Source of the DNA: Acidovorax carolinensis
GTDB lineage: Bacteria; Pseudomonadota; Gammaproteobacteria; Burkholderiales; Burkholderiaceae_C
Direction of reading: 5' to 3'
NCBI RefSeq assembly: GCF_002157145.1
Contig: NZ_CP021361.1
Location: 4,058,626-4,122,625 of the forward strand
DNA: 64,000 bases
In this document: one piece after another, positions 55,423-63,959 of the stretch
How positions within the stretch are numbered: position 1 is the first letter of the stretch
Layout of the letters: each line of letters begins with the position of its first letter
The notes under the pieces: model-generated
Database searches by the model: none
Seen by the model: the letters and a program-made list of their open reading frames with translations, nothing else
Told to the model about the DNA's origin: nothing
Made by a program: the position numbers and the translations under genes

Positions 55423-55977
55423 ATGCAGCCCCTCAGCGTCAACGAGTATCTTCGCCAACACATCCGCACCGTGCCTGACTGGCCCGCGCCGGGAGTGCAG
55501 TTTCGCGACATCACGCCCCTGCTGCAGGACCCCAAGGTCTTTCGCGTCCTGATCGACGCGTTCGTTCACCGCTACATGGACCGCGCCCTGCGCCCCGATG
55601 TGGTGGCGGGGCTCGACGCGCGCGGTTTCATCCTGGGGGCCGTGGTGGCCTACGAGCTGAACGTGGGGTTCGTGCCCATCCGCAAGAAGGGCAAGCTGCC
55701 GTTCACGACCGTCGAGGAAACCTATGAGCTCGAATACGGCAGCGCCACGGTCGAATTGCACACCGACGCCGTCAAGGCGGGTGACCGCGTGCTGCTGATC
55801 GACGACCTGATTGCCACCGGCGGCACCATGATGGCCGGCAAGAAGCTGCTGGAAAAACTTGGCGCCACGGTCACCGAAGGCGCCGCCATCGTCGATTTGC
55901 CGGAACTCGGTGGATCCCAACGGCTGCGCGAAGGTGGCCTTGCGCTGTACACCCTGGTGGACTTCGCCGGTCACTGA
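55423..55977 (+). CDS. apt: Adenine phosphoribosyltransferase
   Basis: Apt (184 residues) converts adenine and PRPP to AMP in purine salvage. Family segments: [60 protein letters not shown] and the PRPP motif [20 protein letters not shown] 55423 ([10 protein letters not shown]) is the natural start; the much longer frame upstream is antisense to the signalling gene. Confidence 0.95.
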   Translation: MQPLSVNEYLRQHIRTVPDWPAPGVQFRDITPLLQDPKVFRVLIDAFVHRYMDRALRPDVVAGLDARGFILGAVVAYELNVGFVPIRKKGKLPFTTVEETYELEYGSATVELHTDAVKAGDRVLLIDDLIATGGTMMAGKKLLEKLGATVTEGAAIVDLPELGGSQRLREGGLALYTLVDFAGH

Positions 55978-56033
55978 AGCCAAGTCCGGTCTGGGGCACT
56001 CGGCCCGCCAAGGCCTGTAAGCCGTGCCTCCAC

Positions 56034-56900
56034 TCAGTTCAGATCGCCGTACTGGGTGCTGCTGAGATCGGGAAACGTCCCGTCGGCACCGGGCATCACC
56101 GTGTCTTCAAATCCGGTCGGCCGCGACGGCGGCAGCAGCGGGCCCGATCGCACAGGCACCCCCGGTTTGGCGGCTGCGGCAGGGGTGGCCCGGGCCCCCG
56201 CGGCATCCGACAGCGCACGCTTGAATGCAGCCACTTCATCGGCCTCGATCGGATCAAAACGCGGCGCAGGGCGCGCCGCAGCGACAGCAGGGCGGGTTGG
56301 CACCGGGGTGGCTGGCTGCAGGGGCGGCGCAGCAGAAGCCAGCGCGCTCACCGGCGCGACGGGGCCTGCGACCGGGGCCTGCGGCGCCCGCACCGGCACC
56401 GCGGGCGCCGCAGGGGCCGCGGGCAGCGACGCGCCGAGAGGCGCAATGCCCTTTTGCGGAATACCCACCGCCACATGGTCATTGATGCGCCAGTACACCG
56501 CCGTCACCAGAATGTCGTAGCGGGCCTTGGCCGTCTGGGCGATCAGCGCCTCGATCTCGCTGAGCCGCACGGTTTCTCCACCAAACTCGCGGGCCAGGTC
56601 CATCATCACGAGAAACTGCCGGCCCCGCTGGTCCAGCGACAGCACCTTGAACTTGTAGCTGGCCGACAGCACGCCGGCGCGCACCATGGCATCGCGCACC
56701 ACGGTGTAGAGCAGTTCGCGCCGCTCCATGCGTTCATTCTTGCGGTTTGCCGCGTGTTCCGCAGGCTGGGGTTCCAGGATGGGCTTGCGTCCCACGGCCA
56801 GTGGAACGGTGGCATCGGCATTGAGCAGACCCGAAGGGTCCAGGGCTGCGCGGGCTTTGGGCGGTGAAGGTTTGCGGCTAAACCAACTGAACAGGGACAT
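56034..56900 (-). CDS. Uncharacterised Ala/Pro-rich protein
   Basis: A 288-residue protein I cannot assign. ATG 56900 gives MSLFSWFSRKPSPPKARAAL. A well-conserved-looking folded part (about 55-160: RMERRELLYTVVRDAMVRAG, SLDQRGRQFLVMMDLAREFG) is followed by a long Ala/Pro/Val-rich linker (about 160-265) and a short acidic end (GTFPDLSSTQYGDLN). No signal peptide or membrane helix is evident. Such proteins occur near mnmE in Burkholderiales as far as I recall, but no function is known to me. Confidence 0.6.
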   Translation of the reverse strand: MSLFSWFSRKPSPPKARAALDPSGLLNADATVPLAVGRKPILEPQPAEHAANRKNERMERRELLYTVVRDAMVRAGVLSASYKFKVLSLDQRGRQFLVMMDLAREFGGETVRLSEIEALIAQTAKARYDILVTAVYWRINDHVAVGIPQKGIAPLGASLPAAPAAPAVPVRAPQAPVAGPVAPVSALASAAPPLQPATPVPTRPAVAAARPAPRFDPIEADEVAAFKRALSDAAGARATPAAAAKPGVPVRSGPLLPPSRPTGFEDTVMPGADGTFPDLSSTQYGDLN

Positions 56901-57010
56901 GGTTTGCTTTCTGGGGATAGCACCGGTAATGAACCCGATCAAGTTTACCCGGCGCGTCCCCGCGAGCGCCCCCCAACGACCCCCGCAAGCGGGCTAAACA
57001 ACACCCGGTG

Positions 57011-57502
57011 TCAGGTGGCTGCAACGCGGCGGCGGCGGTTGCCCAGCCGTTTGGCCAACACGGCGCCAGCGGCCATGGCCAGCCCCAGTGCGATGGCGGG
57101 CTGGCGATTGGACAGCTCGGTGAAGCGCAACGCAGTCAGGCTCCAGAGCTTGGTCGGTGCGCCGGCCTGCACCGTGGCACTGCGGGGGCGCATCGAAAAG
57201 AAGGCGCCTTCACCCACCACCGAGCCCGGCCCCACGATCGCCAGCCGCAGGCGCTCCTTCTCGTCCTGGTAATGCACGCTCAGGCTGCCACTTTCAATCA
57301 GGTAAAGGGTCCGGTCCGAAGCGCCCTGGGAGAACAGCACATGCCCTGCTGGCACGGTATAGGGCTGCAGATAGGCAGAGACGGTGTCCCACTGCGCAGG
57401 TGTGAGGGGATTGGTCATGCTGTCTTCCGCGCCCGCCTGGGCAATGGCGTTCAGCAGGCCAGTCAGATCAATTTTGGATTGGATGGGCGTAATGGCGTTC
57501 AT
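57011..57502 (-). CDS. Cyclic-nucleotide-binding (Crp-like sensor) domain protein
   Basis: A 163-residue protein with a single cNMP-binding beta-roll (about 38-125): LQPYTVPAGHVLFSQGASDR, GSLSVHYQDEKERLRLAIVG, GSVVGEGAFFSMRPRSATVQ; the phosphate-binding cassette is Gly-Glu-Gly-Ala like. No DNA-binding domain follows, only a basic hydrophobic tail (ALGLAMAAGAVLAKRLGNRR) that could touch the membrane. It lies just upstream of mnmE's 3' end on the same strand. The partner is unknown. Confidence 0.8.
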   Translation of the reverse strand: MNAITPIQSKIDLTGLLNAIAQAGAEDSMTNPLTPAQWDTVSAYLQPYTVPAGHVLFSQGASDRTLYLIESGSLSVHYQDEKERLRLAIVGPGSVVGEGAFFSMRPRSATVQAGAPTKLWSLTALRFTELSNRQPAIALGLAMAAGAVLAKRLGNRRRRVAAT

Positions 57503-57582
57503 GGTCCTCCGAAGCTACCTTTGTAACAGAGCAGGCACAAGCAATCCTTACGACTGTTTACAACAAAAGCCGGTGGATGCCG

Positions 57583-59007
57583 TTACTTACCGATACAAAA
57601 GCTGGAGAAGATGACGCCCAGCAAGTCGTCGGACGAGAATTCTCCCGTGATGGCGCTCAGCGCGTTCTGGGCCAGCCGCAGTTCCTCGGCCAGCAAGTCC
57701 AGCGCGGGGCCTTGCGCATCCAGTTGCGCCGCGGCTTCCTGGAGGTGCACCTGCACCGCACGCAGCGCCTGCACATGCCGGGCGCGGGCGATGTACACGC
57801 CTTCGGGCGCCGACTGCCAGCCCGCCACCTGCAGCAGAATGCGGCGCAACGCATCGAGCCCCTCTCCCGTGCGCGCCGACAGATGCACGGCGGCGCGCCC
57901 GGCGGCCGGGGGCTGCGCGACCGTGCCAGGCACGCAATCGACCTTGTTCCAGACATCGATGACGGGCACGGATTTGGGTAGTTTTTCTGCCAGAGCGCTT
58001 TCTATGGCTGCATCATCCGCTCTGTATTCGATAGCATCCCAGCGGGCCAGATCGTGCAGAAAAAGCACCGCGTCGGCGGCTGCAATGGCATCCCAGGCAC
58101 GGGCGATGCCGATGCGCTCGACCTCGTCGTCGCTGTCGCGCAGGCCGGCGGTGTCGATCACATGCAGTGGCACGCCTTCGATCTGGATGGTCTGCTGCAC
58201 CTTGTCGCGCGTGGTGCCGGCAATGGGGGTCACGATGGCCAGCTCGGCACCCGCCAGGGCATTGAGCAGCGAGCTTTTGCCGGCATTGGGCTGCCCGGCA
58301 ATGACCACCTTGATGCCTTCGCGCAGCAGTGCGCCTTGGCGGGCGCGCCCCATCACTTGCGCCAGCGTTTGCTCCAGATTTTGTAGCTGCCCGCGCGCGT
58401 CCGCCTTGCGCAGGAAGTCGATTTCTTCCTCGGGAAAATCCAGCGTGGCCTCCACCAGCATGCGCAGATGGATCAGTGCAGCGCGCAGCGCATGGATCTC
58501 TTGCGAAAACGCCCCGGTCAGCGAGCGGCTGGCGCCGCGCGCGGCCGCCTCGGTGCTGGCGTCGATCAGGTCGGCAATCGCCTCGGCCTGGGCCAGGTCG
58601 ATCTTGTCGTTCAGGAACGCGCGCTCGGTGAACTCGCCCGGCTGCGCCAGCCGCAGTCCGGGCAGGCAGGGCTGGCCCGTGGCCGGGTCGACCGTTGCGC
58701 CCGCTTCGAGGCAGCGCGCCAGCAGCAGTTGCAGCACCACCGGGCCGCCGTGGGCCTGCAACTCCAGCACGTCTTCACCGGTGTAGCTGTGCGGGCCGGG
58801 GAAATACAGCGCCAACCCCTGGTCGATGGCCTGGCCCGCAGCATCGCGAAAGGGAAGGTAGGTGGCTTCGCGCGGCCTCAGCGTGCGCCCGCACAGCGCC
58901 TGGGTCAGGCCGGCGAGCTGCCTGCCCGAGACGCGCACGATGCCGACCGCGCCGCGCCCCGGGGCAGTGGCGATGGCGGCGATGGGGTCGGAGTGGCGGG
59001 GCAGCAT
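57583..59007 (-). CDS. mnmE: tRNA modification GTPase MnmE
   Basis: MnmE (474 residues) works with MnmG to place the cmnm5 group on wobble uridine of certain tRNAs. N-terminal tetrahydrofolate domain (about 1-118; [20 protein letters not shown]), helical domain, G domain with P-loop [22 protein letters not shown] and NKVD, and the invariant C-terminal FCIGK with catalytic Cys are present. Length exceeds the E. coli protein (454). Extra residues between the DTAG and NKVD motifs ([20 protein letters not shown]) coincide with a repeat-like, AT-richer stretch at 57985-58036. Confidence 0.95.
   Translation of the reverse strand: MLPRHSDPIAAIATAPGRGAVGIVRVSGRQLAGLTQALCGRTLRPREATYLPFRDAAGQAIDQGLALYFPGPHSYTGEDVLELQAHGGPVVLQLLLARCLEAGATVDPATGQPCLPGLRLAQPGEFTERAFLNDKIDLAQAEAIADLIDASTEAAARGASRSLTGAFSQEIHALRAALIHLRMLVEATLDFPEEEIDFLRKADARGQLQNLEQTLAQVMGRARQGALLREGIKVVIAGQPNAGKSSLLNALAGAELAIVTPIAGTTRDKVQQTIQIEGVPLHVIDTAGLRDSDDEVERIGIARAWDAIAAADAVLFLHDLARWDAIEYRADDAAIESALAEKLPKSVPVIDVWNKVDCVPGTVAQPPAAGRAAVHLSARTGEGLDALRRILLQVAGWQSAPEGVYIARARHVQALRAVQVHLQEAAAQLDAQGPALDLLAEELRLAQNALSAITGEFSSDDLLGVIFSSFCIGK
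57985..58036 (-). repeat. Repeat-like segment inside mnmE (possible copy 13)
   Basis: Minus strand reads GATGCTATCGAATACAGAGC ... GAAAGCGCTCTGGCAGAAAA, with inverted arms AGAGCG/CGCTCT. Similarity to the dispersed family is only partial, so it may be a decayed copy or chance. Confidence 0.4.
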
Positions 59008-59073
59008 GGTTGGGTGACAGGCGTTGTGCGGGAAGGGAACGGGAAAGGGAGCGGCATGATAGCCCCGCCATGC

Positions 59074-59099
59074 ACAAGGCCCGCGCGTGCGGGCCTTGT
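59074..59099. terminator. Hairpin upstream of mnmE
   Basis: Perfect 11-bp stem ACAAGGCCCGC / GCGGGCCTTGT with a 4-nt loop, between the binding-protein gene and mnmE. There is no T-tract on either side, so termination is uncertain. Confidence 0.4.
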
Positions 59100-59125
59100 T
59101 CTGGGGACAGATACCTTCAAAAACA

Positions 59126-59170
59126 ATAGCGTCTTGCGCTTGAATTCATTGGGCTAGAGGCACTTTTGCA
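59126..59170 (+). repeat. Dispersed palindromic repeat, copy 14
   Basis: AATAGCGTCTTGCGCTTGAA, TTCATTGGGCTAGAGGCACT, TTT; between mnmE and the binding-protein gene. Confidence 0.65.
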
Positions 59171-59217
59171 CCAAAATCCGCAATGCGGCAGGCGGTGAGG
59201 GACGTGTTTTCAAAAGC

Positions 59218-60804
59218 TCACTTGATCGTGGTCCAGACGGGCATCGGGCGGTCGTCCGCGCGGTGCTGCGTGTCCACGTTGTTGCGCATGGCCCAGGGTC
59301 GGATCTGGTGGTGCACCGGCAGGTAAAGGTACTCGTCCTTCACCAGCTTGAGCGCGTCGGCCAGCAGCGCATCGCGCTTGCCCATGTCCATCTCGACCTT
59401 GATCTGGCCGATCTTGGTGTCCAGCTCGGCATTGCTGAAACGCCCCGCGTTGTAGACACCCGCGGACGTCTTGCCGTCCTTGGTGGCCATGAGGGAGTCG
59501 AGCGAGTAGAGCGCATCGAACGTGGCAACGCCCCAGCCGAACAGGTAGGCGCTCACGTCGCTGTTCATCACGCGCGTCACGAACTGCGACATGGGCGCGG
59601 CCTGCAGCGTGGTCTTGACGCCGATCCGCGTCCACATGGCGGTCACCGCCTGGCAGATGGCCTCGTCGTTCACATAGCGGTCGTTCGGGCAATCGAGCTT
59701 GAGCGAAAAGCCGTTGGGATAGCCGGCATCGGCCAGCAGCTTTTTGGCGGCCTCGACGTCGTACTTGGCGGCGCGCTCGTCCAATGCCTTGCTCCAGCCG
59801 TTGACCATGGGGGCCACCATGGTTCCGGCGGGCACCGAGAGGTTGCGCATGGTGCGGCTGTGCAGTCCGGCGGAGTCGATGGCCTGATAAAGCGCCTGGC
59901 GCACGCGCTTGTCCTTGAGCGGGTTCTTGCCCGGCGTGCCGGCACCGGGCAGCTCGTCGCGGAACTGGTCCAGGCCCAGGAAAATGGTGCGATTCTCGGC
60001 GCCCTCAATGAGCTTGATGTCGGGGCTGCCCTTCATGCGCGCCAGGTCCTGCGGCGGGGGATCGGCCACAAAGTCGACCTGGCCCGAGATCAGCGCGGCC
60101 GAACGCGTGGCGGCCGACTTGATGGGCGTGAAGACCACCTCGTCGATGTTGCCCGTGGGCTTGTCCCACCAGTTGGGGTTCTTCTTGAGCGTGACCTTCA
60201 CGTCCGGCTGCCAGCCGACCATGATGAAAGGGCCGGTGCCGTTGGCGTTGCGCGCAGCAAAGTTTTCTTCCTTGGCGGCGTAGTCCTGCGACTTCTGGGA
60301 ATTGTTCTTCTCGGCCCAGGCCTTGTTCATGATGCGCGCTTCCGTCAGCTCGCGCAGCAGGATGGGGTTGGGGCCCTTGAGGATCAGGTCCACCGTGTGA
60401 TCGTCCACCTTCTTGACTTCCTTGACGCTCTGCACGGCCGACTGCATGTTGGACGGCGGCGTCATCGCGCGAGTCAGCGAGAAGACCACGTCGTCGGCCG
60501 TGAAGGGCGCGCCGTCGTGGAATTTGACGCCCTTGCGCAGCTCGAACCGGACCTGCGTCGGCGAAATCTGCGTCCACTTGGTGGCCAGTGCCGGCTCGAT
60601 CTTGTAGGCCTTGTCGTAGCGCACCAGGCTTTCGTACACCTGCTGCAGGAAGGCGTGGGTAGTCTGGTGGTTTTGCGCGTGCGGATCCACGGTCAGGATG
60701 TCATTGGCGCCCGCCCAGCGCATGGTGGCAGCCCCCGCCGCCCCGGTGGTCAGCAGCGCAGCCACACACAGGGCACCCAGCTTGAAGTTCGGTCGATGGT
60801 TCAT
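59218..60804 (-). CDS. ABC transporter peptide/glutathione-type substrate-binding protein
   Basis: A 528-residue family-5 periplasmic binding protein (DppA/OppA/GsiB type). A signal peptide (1-24, ...TTGAAGA) precedes LTVDPHAQNHQTTHAFLQQV, the family signature region YESLVRYDKAYKIEPALATK and KFHDGAPFTADDVVFSLTRA. ATG 60804 has a GAGGAAA site. No permease or ATPase gene is adjacent, so it is an orphan component here; the ligand (peptide, opine or similar) is not defined. Confidence 0.9.
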   Translation of the reverse strand: MNHRPNFKLGALCVAALLTTGAAGAATMRWAGANDILTVDPHAQNHQTTHAFLQQVYESLVRYDKAYKIEPALATKWTQISPTQVRFELRKGVKFHDGAPFTADDVVFSLTRAMTPPSNMQSAVQSVKEVKKVDDHTVDLILKGPNPILLRELTEARIMNKAWAEKNNSQKSQDYAAKEENFAARNANGTGPFIMVGWQPDVKVTLKKNPNWWDKPTGNIDEVVFTPIKSAATRSAALISGQVDFVADPPPQDLARMKGSPDIKLIEGAENRTIFLGLDQFRDELPGAGTPGKNPLKDKRVRQALYQAIDSAGLHSRTMRNLSVPAGTMVAPMVNGWSKALDERAAKYDVEAAKKLLADAGYPNGFSLKLDCPNDRYVNDEAICQAVTAMWTRIGVKTTLQAAPMSQFVTRVMNSDVSAYLFGWGVATFDALYSLDSLMATKDGKTSAGVYNAGRFSNAELDTKIGQIKVEMDMGKRDALLADALKLVKDEYLYLPVHHQIRPWAMRNNVDTQHRADDRPMPVWTTIK

Positions 60805-60866
60805 CAGCTTTTCCTCGTGGAGTGAATCGTGAATGAGGTGACAAGCAACCATCGTACCCAAAACGA

Positions 60867-60890
60867 CAACGGCCGCATGTGCGGCCGTTG
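60867..60890 (-). terminator. Terminator of the rpmH-rnpA-yidD-yidC unit
   Basis: Perfect 11-bp stem CAACGGCCGCA / TGCGGCCGTTG; on the minus strand it is followed by TCGTTTTG, just after the yidC stop. Confidence 0.75.
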
Positions 60891-60928
60891 GGTTGCAGAC
60901 GCACCGCACTGGTGCGCCAGGGTGGGTG

Positions 60929-62632
60929 TCAGCGGAATTTCGGCAGATTGAACTGCGGCGGCACGCCCATGCGGGTGTTGATGAGCCACTGTTGCGCAAT
61001 CGACAGAATGTTGTTCGTCAGCCAGTACAGCACCAGGCCGGCCGGGAAGAAGAAGAACATCACGCTGAAGATCAGCGGCATGAACCACATCATCTTGGCC
61101 TGCATCGGATCGGGCGGCGCGGGGTTCAGCGCCGTCTGCAGCAGCGAGCTGGCCGTCATCAGCAGGGGCAGGATGAAGAACGGGTCGGGCGTGGACAGGT
61201 CATGAATCCAGCCGATCCAGGGCGCATTGCGCATTTCCACGCTGGACAGCAGCACCCAGTACAGCGCAATGAACACGGGGATCTGGATCATGATGGGGAA
61301 GCACCCGCCCATGGGGTTGACCTTCTCCTCGCGGTAGATGCGCATCATCTCCTGCTGCATCTGCTGCGGCTTGTCCTTGAGGCGCTCGCGCATCTCCATG
61401 ATCTTGGGGTTGATGGCTTTCATCTTGGCCATGCTGGCGTAGGCCTTGGCGTTGAGCCAGTAGAACAATATCTTGAGCAGCAGCACCAGGCCCACGATGG
61501 ACCAGCCCCAGTTGCCCAGGATCTTGTGCAGCTGGTCGAGCAGCCAGTACAGCGGCTTGGCCAGGATGGTGAGCCAGCCGTAGTCCTTGACGAGTTCAAG
61601 GCCGGGGGCCAGCTTTTCCAGGCTGGTCTCGACCTGCGGGCCGGCAAACAGCTGGGCCTGCACCGTCTTGCTGGCGCCCGGCGCGATTTCGCCCACGGGC
61701 GTGATCATGCCCACCGAATACAGGTTGGTGTCCACCTTGCGCATGAACAGGTCGCGCTGGATGCCGTCACCCAGCAGCCAGGCGCTGGCAAAGTAATGCT
61801 GCACCATGGCCACATAGCCGTTGGTAGCGGACTTCTCGATATCGGGCTTGCCTTCTTCGATCTTCTTGAATTCGACCTTCTGGTATTTCTTGGCGTCGGT
61901 GTAGACCGCTGGCCCCGTGAAAGTGGAATAGAACGATGACTCTCCGGGCGGCTTGTTGCCGTCGCGCACGAGTTGCAAATACAGCTGCGGCGACACCGGC
62001 GTGCTGCCGGTATTCACCACTTCATGGGCCACGGCCATGTCGTAGGAGCCCCGCTTGAGCGTCCAGGTTTTGACCAGTTTCAGGCCACCCAGGTCAGGCG
62101 ATTCAAAGCGCACGCTCAACTCATTCTCGCCATCCGACAGGGCACGGGGGCCCGGCACGGCCTTCATCAACGTTTTGTGGGTTGGGTAGCTGCCGCCGAT
62201 AAGGCCCGTCTGGGCCACATACACCCGGTCGGCGCTTTCGTCGAACAACAAGAAGTTGCGCGACTTGTCAGCCATGTCCACATGCTTGAGGAGCTCAGCA
62301 TGGGTGAGCGAGCCGCCTTCGCTGTCGAAGGTCAGGCGGTAGACATCGGTGGTGACCTCGACGCGTTCGCGCAGGGCAGGCGCTGCGGGGGCAGGCTGGC
62401 CGGGCACCGCCGAGGCGCCTTGCGCAACAGCGGCAACGGGTGCGCTGGGGGCCTGAACACTGGCAGCACCGGTGGCGCTGGGCGCGGCGCCCGTGGCGGC
62501 AGGCGCAGTCACCGCCGGGGTGGAAGGGAAGAATGTGGCCTTGTTACCGTTGTGCAGCTGCCACTTGTCCCACAGCAGAACCATGGAAAAGCCAAAAATC
62601 ACCCACAGGATGGTGCGGCGAATGTCGTTCAT
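60929..62632 (-). CDS. yidC: Membrane protein insertase YidC
   Basis: YidC (567 residues) inserts proteins into the inner membrane alone or with SecYEG. First helix MNDIRRTILWVIFGFSMVLL, an Ala/Pro-rich linker (about 35-90), a large periplasmic beta-sandwich (about 90-330), then five core helices (WGWSIVGLVLLLKILFYWLN; PMGGCFPIMIQIPVFIALYW; LTNNILSIAQQWLINTR) with the cytoplasmic MRERLKDKPQQMQQEMMRIY hairpin. The yidD stop overlaps its start by 4 bp. Confidence 0.96.
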   Translation of the reverse strand: MNDIRRTILWVIFGFSMVLLWDKWQLHNGNKATFFPSTPAVTAPAATGAAPSATGAASVQAPSAPVAAVAQGASAVPGQPAPAAPALRERVEVTTDVYRLTFDSEGGSLTHAELLKHVDMADKSRNFLLFDESADRVYVAQTGLIGGSYPTHKTLMKAVPGPRALSDGENELSVRFESPDLGGLKLVKTWTLKRGSYDMAVAHEVVNTGSTPVSPQLYLQLVRDGNKPPGESSFYSTFTGPAVYTDAKKYQKVEFKKIEEGKPDIEKSATNGYVAMVQHYFASAWLLGDGIQRDLFMRKVDTNLYSVGMITPVGEIAPGASKTVQAQLFAGPQVETSLEKLAPGLELVKDYGWLTILAKPLYWLLDQLHKILGNWGWSIVGLVLLLKILFYWLNAKAYASMAKMKAINPKIMEMRERLKDKPQQMQQEMMRIYREEKVNPMGGCFPIMIQIPVFIALYWVLLSSVEMRNAPWIGWIHDLSTPDPFFILPLLMTASSLLQTALNPAPPDPMQAKMMWFMPLIFSVMFFFFPAGLVLYWLTNNILSIAQQWLINTRMGVPPQFNLPKFR

Positions 62633-62922
62633 GAAGACTTCTTTGGTGAGGATGGTTGGGTGTTGGAAGGAGAAAGCCGCGAAAAAAGCCGCATGTTGCG
62701 CGGCAATTGTTGCGGGACCGGGTCATGGCCCCCGTCACACCAGGGGTGGCAGCGTACCAGCCTGCGCACCGTGAGGTAGCTGCCCGCCGCCGCGCCATGC
62801 TGCTCCAGGGCCTGCAGCGAATAGGCCGAACAGGTGGGCTCGAACCGGCAGGCCGATCCCAGCCAGGGGCTGAGGAACAGCCGATAGCCCTTGACCACGC
62901 CGATCAGCAATGCTCGCATCAT
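62629..62922 (-). CDS. yidD: Membrane protein insertion efficiency factor YidD
   Basis: YidD (97 residues) is a small membrane-associated protein that helps YidC-dependent insertion. Signature GYRLFLSPWLGSACRFEPTC SAY with conserved cysteines and VRRLVRCHPWCDGGHDPVP are present. Two ATG codons stand in tandem at 62922 and 62919; the rnpA stop overlaps them, so either could be used by coupling. Confidence 0.93.
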   Translation of the reverse strand: MMRALLIGVVKGYRLFLSPWLGSACRFEPTCSAYSLQALEQHGAAAGSYLTVRRLVRCHPWCDGGHDPVPQQLPRNMRLFSRLSPSNTQPSSPKKSS

Positions 62923-63407
62923 GGGGCCACCTGCTCTGCCGCTGGCGCTGGCGCGTGCGCCACGCTGCTGCGACGCGCCGCGTGGCCAAAAAGCTGCAGC
63001 AGCTCGGCGCGCACCGCCTGCTTGAGCGGGTCGGACGTGGCGCTGAGGAACTGCTTGCGATCAAACGTGGCGCGCAGGCGCACCACGTAGGCCGCCTGCG
63101 GCAAACGGGCCTCGAACAGATCCGCCACGGCATAGATCTGCCGCTTGATGGTGTTGCGTGTGACAGCGCGCTTCGCCCAGCGCTTGGGCACCATGGCGCC
63201 CAGCCACACGTCAGACACGCCGAACAGGGCCTGCGACCCTTGCGCAGATGGCGAGGAGTCGGGCCCTGTGGGAGCAATGCGGGTCACCGCCGCGGCAGCA
63301 TTCTCGGCGTCCAGCACCAGACGGTGCAGCGCGAAATGCGCAGTGCGGGAGACAGTGCCTCCCGCCATGGCCGCCTGGAACTGCGGACGGGTTTTTAGCC
63401 GTTGCAT
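62919..63407 (-). CDS. rnpA: Ribonuclease P protein component
   Basis: RnpA (162 residues) is the protein subunit of RNase P, which trims tRNA 5' ends. It begins MQRLKTRPQFQAAMAGG and contains the RNA-binding motif KRWAKRAVTRNTIKRQIYAV (RNR-like). The N-terminal half carries an insertion of about 20 residues (PTGPDSSPSAQGSQALFG region) and an Ala-rich tail, making it longer than the usual 115-140. It follows rpmH in the standard order. Confidence 0.94.
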   Translation of the reverse strand: MQRLKTRPQFQAAMAGGTVSRTAHFALHRLVLDAENAAAAVTRIAPTGPDSSPSAQGSQALFGVSDVWLGAMVPKRWAKRAVTRNTIKRQIYAVADLFEARLPQAAYVVRLRATFDRKQFLSATSDPLKQAVRAELLQLFGHAARRSSVAHAPAPAAEQVAP

Positions 63408-63470
63408 GCAAGCGCCCCGTTTGGAACCTGACGGCGCAAACCGGGGAGCAGGCCGGAGACCGTAACGGCC

Positions 63471-63605
63471 TTAGACGGCCAGGCGCTTGCGGCCCTTGGC
63501 GCGACGTGCGTTGATCACGGCGCGGCCGCCGCGGGTCTTCATGCGGACGAGGAAACCGTGGGTGCGCGCGCGGCGCGTCTTGGAGGGCTGGTAAGTACGT
63601 TTCAT
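63471..63605 (-). CDS. rpmH: 50S ribosomal protein L34
   Basis: L34 (44 residues), a small basic protein of the large ribosomal subunit: [47 protein letters not shown] 63605 follows GGAATAGC. It is the first gene of the leftward rpmH-rnpA-yidD-yidC unit and lies opposite dnaA. Confidence 0.97.
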   Translation of the reverse strand: MKRTYQPSKTRRARTHGFLVRMKTRGGRAVINARRAKGRKRLAV

Positions 63606-63959
63606 GATGCTATTCCTTGAGGTTCAGTTCCGGACTGCTGCTCTTGAACACCGCCCTCCGTGGCCGCAACGCCCCTTGCGGGAAACGCGCACAACCGACG
63701 ACTGCGGGGCACAAATATCGGCGCGCCGGGTCAAATCACCCTGAACACATTCAGGGAAACCCGAAATTATCGCAGGCTTGATGCCGGCTGGCAATGCCCA
63801 TCGGGTTGTGGGCCTTTATGGGGGACGCGGACAGACCCGTATCCGATCCCTGCAACCCCCTCTCCACAGGTGCTTTTCAAATTGTGGATAACTCCTTGAC
63901 AAGCTACAATCCGCCGCCTGGAACCGTTCCTCCTATCCACAACAAGAATGCCCCCTGAA
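63606..63959. other. rpmH-dnaA intergenic region, probable origin-associated sequence
   Basis: A 354-bp non-coding, locally AT-richer region between the divergent rpmH and dnaA genes, the classic site of the chromosomal origin or dnaA regulatory region. DnaA-box-like 9-mers are TGTGGATAA at 63883, TATCCACAA at 63934 and the weaker TCTCCACAG at 63861. Few boxes are seen, so the functional oriC may lie partly beyond the right edge. Confidence 0.65.
63882..63910 (+). promoter_or_regulatory. Putative dnaA promoter overlapping a DnaA box
   Basis: -35-like TTGTGG (63882-63887), 17-bp spacer, -10-like TACAAT (63905-63910), 50 bp before the dnaA ATG. The -35 lies inside the DnaA box TGTGGATAA, as expected for autoregulation. 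Confidence 0.55.

Noticed and set aside
52501..55977. 1158-codon plus-strand ORF and similar long ORFs at 16302-19322 and 12037-14352
   Set aside because: They are antisense to clear genes (GGDEF-EAL, surA-lptD, maeB) in high-GC DNA where stops are rare; translations are low-complexity and only the apt part of the first is real.
63896..63910. TTGACA immediately before TACAAT upstream of dnaA as a promoter
   Set aside because: Only 3 bp separate the two hexamers; TTGTGG with a 17-bp spacer is the better -35.
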